5,955 nt of DNA from NCBI GenBank assembly GCA_937974295.1, contig CALBWN010000003.1:1-5955 (forward strand). Direction: 5' to 3'. The notes under the pieces were generated by a model. The model saw only the letters and a list, made by a program, of their open reading frames with translations. It did not search any database and was not told the DNA's origin. Shown piece by piece: positions 1 through 5,131 of this stretch. This stretch comes from an uncultured Candidatus Saccharibacteria bacterium. GTDB lineage: Bacteria > Patescibacteriota > Saccharimonadia > Saccharimonadales > Saccharimonadaceae. Position 1 is the first letter of the stretch; the number at the start of each line of letters is the position of its first letter. The position numbers and the translations under genes were made by a program.

Positions 1-2
1 GC

Positions 3-1511
3 CCGAGTGTCACGCACGATGGTGTGACAGTAGCCAAAGGTATCGACATCGAGGATGTTGATGATGAAACCCTAGGCTTTAAGGTAGGGGCAGAGCTCAT
101 CAAGCAAGCCGCCAACAAAATGAACGACGTGGCTGGTGACGGCACAACCACTGTGACGGTTTTGACTTACCATATCCTCAGCGAGGCGAACAAGCTAATC
201 GCTGCGGGCCATAACCCAATGCTGCTGCGCAAGGGTCTCGAGCGGGCTGCGGCAGAGGTAACAGCGGCTTTGAGCGAGCAGGCAGAAGACATTCGCAATG
301 ATGAAACACGTGTCGCAGAGGTAGCAACTATCTCGGCGGGTGATGACGCGATTGGCCGGCTGATTGCTGATGTGATGGAGAAGATCGGGCCCAATGGTGT
401 GGTGACGGTTGAGGAAGGCCGCGGCCTTGAGCTAGAGAGCGAAGTGGTCGAGGGTTTTACCGTCCAGCGCGGCTTCGTGAGCCCATACATGGCAACAGAT
501 ACGAAGCGAATGGAAGCGGTATACGACAAGCCAGCCATCGTTATTACCGACAAGAAGATTTCGTCGGCACAGGAGTTTGTTCCACTACTTGAGATGATTG
601 CCCAGAGTGGGAAGAAAGATCTCGTCTTGATTGCTGACGATGTCGATGGCGAAGCGCTTGGCCTGCTTGTGCTGAACCGCCTCAAGGGTGCCTTTAATAC
701 CTTGGCTATTAAAGCGCCGAGCGATAAGGATGTCCTCTACGATATTGCTGCTCTGGTAGGCGCAAAAGTTATTACTGAGGATACTGGTATGAGCTTTGAT
801 ACGGTTGGCCCAGATGTAGTGGGTTCGGCTCGCAAGGTGATTGCTACTAAGGATTTGACAACGATCGTCGAAGGGGCCGGCGCCAAGACAGCAGTCGATG
901 CCCGGATTGACCAGATTGCCGTTGAAATTGCCAACGCCTCGAGCGACTATACCAAGAACAATCTCGTTAAGCGCCAAGCTGCCCTGACTGGCCAAGTGGC
1001 GGTGATTAAGGTAGGTGGGGCAACTGAGACCGAGATTGAAGAGAAGAAATACCGCGTTGATGATGCAGTGGCTGCTGTTAAGGCTGCTCTGGCTGAGGGT
1101 GTTGTGCCTGGTGGCGGGGTGACACTGGTTAACCTCGCGACGAGCTACACCCATGCTGGTGATGCCGATGCGTCGGTGACTGCTGGTGAGGATTTGCTCA
1201 TCCACGCGCTGGAGCAACCGTTCCGCATCCTGCTGACCAACTCCGGTCTCAATGCCGATGAGTGGCTGCCCCAGGTGAAGGCAGCGCAGCCTGGCTTTGG
1301 TATTAATGTCAACACACCAGGTGAGCTGATCGATCTCAAAGCAGCTGGCGTGGTTGATCCTGTCCGTGTTACTAAGGAAGCACTGCAGAATGCTGCCTCC
1401 ATCGCTGGTACCGCAATGACGATGGGTGCGCTCGTCGTCGACCTGCCTGAGAAGGAAGCGGCAAGCCCAGCTGGCATGCCTGGCATGGGCGGTGGTATGG
1501 GTATGTACTAA
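3..1511 (+). CDS. groEL: Chaperonin GroEL (Hsp60, group I), 5' end missing
   Basis: Large subunit of the cytosolic ATP-driven folding chamber that works with GroES. The reading frame is open from base 3 and the first residues read PSVTHDGVTVAKG, which aligns with E. coli GroEL from about Pro47. The true start therefore lies upstream of the window; the GTG at 24 is an internal Val codon. About 502 residues are visible. Nucleotide-site residues are present: the Asp of THDGV (codon 18-20), the AGDGTTT motif (Asp codon 138-140) and the Asp of VDDAV (codon 1062-1064), equivalent to E. coli D52, D87 and D398. The apical domain keeps the hydrophobic substrate/GroES-binding face (RGFVSPY, EFVPLLE, GEALGLLVLN). 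The C-terminus is a Gly/Met tail ending GMGGGMGMY. Two oddities compared with E. coli: about five extra residues after IED (about 49-100), and a shortened APGFGDRR segment that reads APSDKD (about 714-733). The gene ends with TAA and an intrinsic terminator, so it is the last gene of its transcript. Confidence 0.97.
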   Translation, partial: PSVTHDGVTVAKGIDIEDVDDETLGFKVGAELIKQAANKMNDVAGDGTTTVTVLTYHILSEANKLIAAGHNPMLLRKGLERAAAEVTAALSEQAEDIRNDETRVAEVATISAGDDAIGRLIADVMEKIGPNGVVTVEEGRGLELESEVVEGFTVQRGFVSPYMATDTKRMEAVYDKPAIVITDKKISSAQEFVPLLEMIAQSGKKDLVLIADDVDGEALGLLVLNRLKGAFNTLAIKAPSDKDVLYDIAALVGAKVITEDTGMSFDTVGPDVVGSARKVIATKDLTTIVEGAGAKTAVDARIDQIAVEIANASSDYTKNNLVKRQAALTGQVAVIKVGGATETEIEEKKYRVDDAVAAVKAALAEGVVPGGGVTLVNLATSYTHAGDADASVTAGEDLLIHALEQPFRILLTNSGLNADEWLPQVKAAQPGFGINVNTPGELIDLKAAGVVDPVRVTKEALQNAASIAGTAMTMGALVVDLPEKEAASPAGMPGMGGGMGMY

Positions 1512-1533
1512 GCCTCGTCCTGCCTCGTTCTCC

Positions 1534-1562
1534 AAAACCCACCACGTCTGTGGTGGGTTTTT
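1534..1562 (+). terminator. Intrinsic terminator of groEL
   Basis: A perfect 12-bp inverted repeat, AAAACCCACCAC (1534-1545) and GTGGTGGGTTTT (1550-1561), encloses a GTCT loop and runs into a T tract at 1558-1562. It lies 22 bases after the groEL stop codon. The A-rich left arm would let part of it also work on the opposite strand, but no gene converges on it here. It separates groEL transcription from the metal operon. Confidence 0.93.
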
Positions 1563-1580
1563 AATTCGGGAAAGAATCGG

Positions 1581-1609
1581 TTGACAGATACCCCCAGGGG
1601 GTATACCAT
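1581..1609 (+). promoter_or_regulatory. Promoter of the csoR-ATPase operon
   Basis: A consensus -35 box TTGACA (1581-1586) is followed at 17 bases by TACCAT (1604-1609, 4 of 6 matches to TATAAT). An alternative -10, TATACC (1602-1607), would give a 15-base spacer. Either choice puts the transcription start at about 1614-1617, on the csoR ATG (1616). The spacer is almost filled by the operator palindrome, so a bound repressor would block RNA polymerase directly. The -35 match is strong; the exact -10 is inferred. Confidence 0.8.
1588..1604. promoter_or_regulatory. CsoR-type operator palindrome
   Basis: A perfect inverted repeat, ATACCCCC (1588-1595), central A (1596), GGGGGTAT (1597-1604), lies between the -35 and -10 boxes of the csoR promoter. 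A C-tract/G-tract palindrome flanked by TA is the known operator style of CsoR/RcnR/CstR-family repressors, which read its partly A-form structure. Its position just ahead of a CsoR-family gene supports autoregulation. No second copy was seen elsewhere in the window. Confidence 0.88.
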
Positions 1610-1615
1610 AGAAGT

Positions 1616-1894
1616 ATGAGCAAAGATATTACCAGACGAGCACTACACCGTATCAAAATTATGAAGGGCCAGCTGGAGGGGTTAGAGAAGCGTGTGGCCG
1701 ACGATGCCTACTGCATGGACATCATCATCCAGAGCCTGTCGATCCAGAAGTCACTGGCATCACTGAACAAGCTAATGGTCAAGCAGCATCTCGAGATGCA
1801 TGTGGCTGAGATGTTGGCGTCAAGCGATACGAAGCAGCGCGATAAGGCGCTCAAAGAGCTTGACCAGCTCTATGACCTGACGAACATTCGCTAG
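1616..1894 (+). CDS. csoR: CsoR/RcnR-family metal-sensing repressor, C-H-H type
   Basis: A 92-residue all-helical DUF156 (CsoR/RcnR) protein of normal family length that binds operator DNA when metal-free and releases it on metal binding. The family pattern is clear: RRALHRIKIMKGQLEGLEKRV (helix 1, DNA contact), YCMDI with ligand Cys33, and KQHLEMHVAEML with His58 and His62. Classical copper CsoR proteins have C-H-C, with a Cys where this one has His62. RcnR has H-C-H-H with an N-terminal His, but the matching N-terminal position here is Lys3, so the fingerprint is X-C-H-H. As recalled, a C-H-H CsoR is described in Thermus thermophilus, with broader metal response. The ATG at 1616 has no Shine-Dalgarno sequence and sits on the predicted transcription start, so translation is probably leaderless. 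The next gene is a CopB-like ATPase, which favours copper or silver as inducer; this assignment rests on context. Confidence 0.93.
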   Translation: MSKDITRRALHRIKIMKGQLEGLEKRVADDAYCMDIIIQSLSIQKSLASLNKLMVKQHLEMHVAEMLASSDTKQRDKALKELDQLYDLTNIR

Positions 1895-1927
1895 CAGCAA
1901 GCGGATATAAGAATGGAAAGGATAATG

Positions 1928-1947
1928 CGGTGCGCAGCACCGAGGAG
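1928..1947 (+). promoter_or_regulatory. Hairpin abutting the ATPase ribosome binding site
   Basis: CGGTGC (1928-1933) and GCACCG (1937-1942) form a perfect 6-bp stem with a GCA loop. The AGGAG Shine-Dalgarno sequence (1943-1947) starts directly after the stem, six bases before the ATG at 1954. This ribosome binding site decides the start: an in-frame GTG at 1930 would add eight residues but lies inside the stem and has no suitable Shine-Dalgarno sequence. The hairpin may stabilise the downstream message or affect ribosome access; that role is inferred. Confidence 0.6.
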
Positions 1948-1953
1948 TTTGTT

Positions 1954-3954
1954 ATGGATAAAAAACAGTCACAGCACCATCATATGACTCATGGTGAGCA
2001 TACTCACCATGAGGGGCATGGACAGGGTGGTCATTGCGGGCATGATGCGGCCCAGTTTCGGCAGCGGTTTTGGCTATCGCTGCTGATAACGATTAGCGTC
2101 CTGGTGTGTTCACCACTACTTCAGCAGTGGCTCGGCTATACACTGCCTGAGGTCGTGAGCCGGTATGTGCCGGCCATAAGCGGGACGATATTGCTGTGGT
2201 ATGGTGGCCGAGTCTTTATTCGGGCGGGGTGGCAGGAGCTACGCCAGCGCCAGCCTGGTATGATGCTGCTGATTGCTCTAGCGATTAGTGTGGCCTATGG
2301 CTACAGCCTGCTGGTGACCAGTGGCGTGGTAGCAGGGATGGATTTTTGGTGGGAGCTCGCGTCGCTCATTACCATTATGCTCCTCGGGCACTGGCTCGAA
2401 ATGGCAGCGATTAAGCGGGCAACGGATGCCGCCCATACCTTAGCGCAGCTCTTGCCTGAGACAGCCGAGGTTGTGACAGAGCAATCGATTAATACAGTGC
2501 CGCTTGATCATCTGGCTGTGGGGATGACCGTGCTGGTGCGCCCGGGTGGGCGTGTGCCAGTGGATGGCCAGGTGATATCTGGCACGTCACAGGTTGATGA
2601 GTCGATGCTTACGGGTGAGTCGCGCCCTGTTGCCAAGCAGTCAGGGAGTCTTGTGACAGCAGGCACGATCAATGGCACTGGTGCGCTTCATGTTATGGCC
2701 CGGCACATTGGTGATGATACAACGTTGTCGCATATTATGGAGCTAGTGCGCCAGGCTGAGCAGCGTCGGTCGCGAACGCAGGTGCTGGCGGATCGGGCAG
2801 CGGGCTATCTTTTCTATGCAGCGCTTGCTACTGCGTTGGTGACGGGCGCTGGCTGGGCGCTGGCTGGTGCATCGCTGGGTGAAGTGTTGCAGCGAGTGGT
2901 AACGGTGTTGGTGGTGGCGTGCCCACATGCTTTGGGCTTGGCGGTGCCGCTGGTTGTATCGATCTCGACTGGGCTTGCGGCGCAGCGCGGTATTGTGGTG
3001 CGTGATCGCCGCGCCTTTGAAGCTGCGCGGCAAGTCGATGTGGTGTTATTTGACAAAACGGGTACACTGACAACTGGCCACCTGGCAGTAGTTGCAGTCC
3101 ATGGTGGGGACGAGGCGGCTATTCTGGGATTAGCGGCGGCGGCTGAGCATGAGGCAGAGCACCCGATTGCAGCAGCGATTCGCCGCGCGGCAGCCGATCG
3201 CCGTGTTGCGATACCTGCTGCGCGTGACCTCCAAACGGTGCCAGGTTATGGTGTGCAGGCTGTGGTTGATGGCGTGCCGACGTTAGTTGGCAATGCGGCC
3301 TTTATGCAGCAGCATCAGATTGATCGAGACGAGATAACGACGGACCATACAGTTGTCTACGTTGCCCAGGCTGGGCGCGTCTGTGGTGTGATTGAGCTTG
3401 GTGATGCGCCGCGCCCTGGTGCGGCAGCGGCAGTCGCAGCGCTTCAACGCCGCGGTATAATGGTTGCCATGGTAACAGGAGATGGTGCGCGGCCGGCCGA
3501 TGCGATTGCTCGCCTCGTTGGTATCACTGAGGTTCACGCTGAGGTAACACCAGCTAAGAAGGCGGCGATTGTCATGGCATACCAGCAGCAGGGGAAGCGG
3601 GTGTGTTTTGTTGGTGATGGCGTGAATGATGCACCAGCGCTTGCCCAGGCCGAGAGTGGTGTCGCGATTGGGACGGGGACTGATGTTGCTGCAGCGTCTG
3701 CTGGGATTATGTTGGTTGGTGATGATCCGCAGGCGGTTGTCCGAGTGATCACGCTGGCCCAGGCGACCTACCGCAAAATGGTGCAGAACCTCTGCTGGGG
3801 AGCGGGCTATAATGTGCTGATGCTTCCCCTCGCAGCTGGGGTGCTTGCGCCAGTCGGGGTGGTTATTTCGCCTGCAATTGGCGCAGTGGTGATGTCACTT
3901 TCGACGATTATTGTCGCAGCAAATGCACAACTCTTACGCCGCACGGTGGTGTAA
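1954..3954 (+). CDS. copB: P1B-type heavy-metal ATPase, CopB-like (P1B-3), copper/silver exporter
   Basis: A 666-residue polytopic ATPase that uses ATP to move metal ions out across the cytoplasmic membrane. The cytosolic N-terminus is His-rich (ten His and Cys28 within residues 8-30) and replaces the CxxC metal-binding domains of CopA pumps. Eight membrane helices are recognisable, the first at about residues 39-57. Motifs: actuator TGE 220-222, transport-site Cys323-Pro324-His325, phosphorylated Asp367 in DKTGT, HP 403-404 of the nucleotide domain, TGD 508-510 and GDGVNDAP from 554. Late helices carry YN(x4)PLA (619-627) and MSLST(x5)NA (647-658). The CPH motif, the YN/PLA and MSxST helices and the His-rich head are hallmarks of the P1B-3 CopB group (Cu+/Cu2+/Ag+) rather than CPC-type CopA. 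It lies 59 bases after csoR with no terminator between, so it is co-transcribed and metal-induced. Start ATG 1954 is chosen for AGGAG at 1943-1947. The exact metal is inferred. Confidence 0.95.
   Translation: MDKKQSQHHHMTHGEHTHHEGHGQGGHCGHDAAQFRQRFWLSLLITISVLVCSPLLQQWLGYTLPEVVSRYVPAISGTILLWYGGRVFIRAGWQELRQRQPGMMLLIALAISVAYGYSLLVTSGVVAGMDFWWELASLITIMLLGHWLEMAAIKRATDAAHTLAQLLPETAEVVTEQSINTVPLDHLAVGMTVLVRPGGRVPVDGQVISGTSQVDESMLTGESRPVAKQSGSLVTAGTINGTGALHVMARHIGDDTTLSHIMELVRQAEQRRSRTQVLADRAAGYLFYAALATALVTGAGWALAGASLGEVLQRVVTVLVVACPHALGLAVPLVVSISTGLAAQRGIVVRDRRAFEAARQVDVVLFDKTGTLTTGHLAVVAVHGGDEAAILGLAAAAEHEAEHPIAAAIRRAAADRRVAIPAARDLQTVPGYGVQAVVDGVPTLVGNAAFMQQHQIDRDEITTDHTVVYVAQAGRVCGVIELGDAPRPGAAAAVAALQRRGIMVAMVTGDGARPADAIARLVGITEVHAEVTPAKKAAIVMAYQQQGKRVCFVGDGVNDAPALAQAESGVAIGTGTDVAAASAGIMLVGDDPQAVVRVITLAQATYRKMVQNLCWGAGYNVLMLPLAAGVLAPVGVVISPAIGAVVMSLSTIIVAANAQLLRRTVV
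1988..2013 (+). repeat. 11-bp perfect inverted repeat inside the ATPase 5' coding region
   Basis: CTCATGGTGAG (1988-1998) and CTCACCATGAG (2003-2013) are exact reverse complements separated by CATA. They lie 34 bases after the ATPase start codon, in the His-rich segment around residues 12-20. The transcript would fold into a stable stem-loop. It may be a by-product of alternating CAT/CAC and ATG/GTG triplets, or a real element tuning early translation or elongation. Confidence 0.6.
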
Positions 3955-3970
3955 GTCGCGAGCTCCGTTA

Positions 3971-4000
3971 TTGACAGGTCTTGGCTATCTATGTCATACT
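3971..4000 (+). promoter_or_regulatory. Promoter of the vanZ-rdd gene
   Basis: A consensus -35 box TTGACA (3971-3976) is followed after 18 bases by CATACT (3995-4000, 4 of 6 matches), preceded by a TGN extended -10 element (3992-3994). Transcription should begin near 4007, about four bases before the ATG at 4011. No terminator was seen between the ATPase stop (3954) and this promoter, so some read-through from the metal operon is also possible. Confidence 0.7.
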
Positions 4001-4010
4001 AGCGCGCAGT

Positions 4011-5051
4011 ATGCTTTCATTCTTAGGGAATTTTACCGCGTCGTTTCGGGTGGCGCTTGTGATGTGGCCATTGGCTGCACTTGTGTTGACAATGCCACTG
4101 TTATTGGTGCACTATATTCGCTTTCGCCGGGTGGCATTTGGCCGGGTAGTCATGACGTATTTGGTGGTGCTCTATGGCTTGGCGCTAGCTGCCTTTACGC
4201 TTTATCCGATGCCAGATAATGCGGCGCGCTTTTGTGGAAGTCATCATATCCAACCGCAGCTTACACCACTGGCGTCAATCCTCGAGATTCCTCACGAGGG
4301 TGTGCGGGCGTTGCTACAGGTGGTGCTTAATATTATTTTCTTTGTGCCACTGGGGGCGTTTTTGCGGGCGATGTATCGGGTGCGCTGGTGGACGGTGGTG
4401 GCGATTGGCCTTATGACGTCGGTAGTGATTGAGCTGACGCAGCTCACGGGGGTGTTTGGCGTGTATCCGTGTAGCTATCGGCTGTTTGATGTCGATGACT
4501 TGCTGCTTAATACGAGCGGGGCACTGCTGGGCTTTTGGCTGGGTTGGCTACTACCAAACCTCCGTGATACGGAGCGTGGAGCAACGACGATTCTTCGGCC
4601 TGGCCTTGTGCGGCGTATCGTTGCCTTTGTTGTTGATATGACTGGAGTGGCGATTGGCTCAACAATTGTGATGGTAGCGCTCACGCTTCTCAATGTGTTG
4701 CACTCACGGCAGTGGACTGAACAGATGCACATGCTGACGCAGATCATTCCGTATGGCTTTATTGCGCTCGTGCATGCCATCCTTCCGCTGGTGGCACAGG
4801 GAAGGACGCTCGGTGGCTGGCTAACGGGTATTTCGCTGGACGACCAGCCGCGAGGGTGGTTCCACCGCGTGGTATTCTATGCGGTGCGGCTGCTCTATAT
4901 TGCGGTGCTGTCGATGGTGCATCTGCCGTTTGTGTCATTAATGACGCTGCTTGTCACGATCGTGCTATGGCGTCGGTATAAGCAGCTGCCCTATGTAGTG
5001 CTTGATCGGTACTGGCCGACCCACCACACGCCAACCACTGATGACGAGTAA
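4011..5051 (+). CDS. VanZ-RDD two-domain membrane protein
   Basis: A 346-residue integral membrane protein. Residues about 48-185 are a VanZ-like domain, with a membrane helix ending in TLYP, then LNIIFFVPLGAFLR, a helix ending IELTQL, and the signature FDVDDLLLNTSGALLG (from Phe159). Residues about 198-330 are an RDD-like domain, shown by RRIVAFVVD (201-209), GRTLGGWLTGISLDD (264 onward) and a C-terminal pair of helices. The C-terminal tail is short and polar. Two Cys (75 and 154) lie in probable extracytoplasmic loops of the VanZ part and could pair. VanZ is named from teicoplanin resistance but most family members have no known biochemical function; RDD proteins are likewise poorly defined, some being linked to ion transport. 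No resistance role should be read from the name. The start is ATG 4011, without a Shine-Dalgarno sequence but on the predicted transcription start. A TTG at 3981 is in frame but falls inside the promoter. Confidence 0.88.
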   Translation: MLSFLGNFTASFRVALVMWPLAALVLTMPLLLVHYIRFRRVAFGRVVMTYLVVLYGLALAAFTLYPMPDNAARFCGSHHIQPQLTPLASILEIPHEGVRALLQVVLNIIFFVPLGAFLRAMYRVRWWTVVAIGLMTSVVIELTQLTGVFGVYPCSYRLFDVDDLLLNTSGALLGFWLGWLLPNLRDTERGATTILRPGLVRRIVAFVVDMTGVAIGSTIVMVALTLLNVLHSRQWTEQMHMLTQIIPYGFIALVHAILPLVAQGRTLGGWLTGISLDDQPRGWFHRVVFYAVRLLYIAVLSMVHLPFVSLMTLLVTIVLWRRYKQLPYVVLDRYWPTHHTPTTDDE

Positions 5052-5068
5052 TCTATACCACCTCACAC

Positions 5069-5097
5069 TTTACGTATTCTGGCAAACGATATAGACT
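5069..5097 (+). promoter_or_regulatory. Weak candidate promoter for the GH18 gene
   Basis: TTTACG (5069-5074) and TAGACT (5092-5097) are 17 bases apart, each with 4 of 6 consensus matches. An overlapping TATAGA (5090-5095) is an alternative -10 box. Transcription would start near 5104, giving a leader of about 28 bases. No terminator separates vanZ-rdd from this gene, so co-transcription is equally possible. Confidence 0.35.
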
Positions 5098-5120
5098 AGA
5101 AGGAGACAGCTAGCAAAAGC

Positions 5121-5127
5121 AAGGAGG
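5121..5127 (+). promoter_or_regulatory. Strong ribosome binding site of the GH18 gene
   Basis: AAGGAGG is a near-complete anti-Shine-Dalgarno match and lies four bases before ATG 5132. It selects that start over the in-frame ATG at 5144, which is 16 bases away. A second AAGGAG at 5099-5104 has no start codon at a useful distance. Confidence 0.8.
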
Positions 5128-5131
5128 CGAT

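Noticed and set aside
24..26. GTG at 24 as the start of groEL
   Set aside because: The upstream in-frame codons 3-23 already match GroEL (PSVTHDG), so this GTG is an internal Val codon.
585..1535. 316-codon open frame on the - strand opposite groEL
   Set aside because: It lies entirely opposite the conserved groEL coding frame, has no recognisable domain, and spans the groEL stop and part of the terminator. It is a by-product of groEL codon usage.
1786..1799. 14-base perfect palindrome GCATCTCGAGATGC inside csoR
   Set aside because: It encodes part of the conserved metal-ligand helix around His58-His62, and a palindrome of this length is expected by chance roughly once in a few windows of this size.
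1925..1987. Possible 20-codon leader peptide between csoR and the ATPase, beginning ATG at 1925
   Set aside because: The nearest purine-rich site (AAAGGA, 1917-1922) is only two bases from the ATG, and the peptide has no pattern such as a Cys/His cluster or stall motif that would suggest attenuation.
3981..3983. TTG at 3981 as the start of vanZ-rdd
   Set aside because: It lies within the promoter between the -35 and -10 boxes, has no ribosome binding site, and would precede the predicted transcription start; ATG 4011 fits better.
3911..4219. 102-codon + strand frame overlapping the end of the ATPase and start of vanZ-rdd
   Set aside because: Both overlapping genes have clear family motifs in other frames; this frame has no motif and no ribosome binding site.
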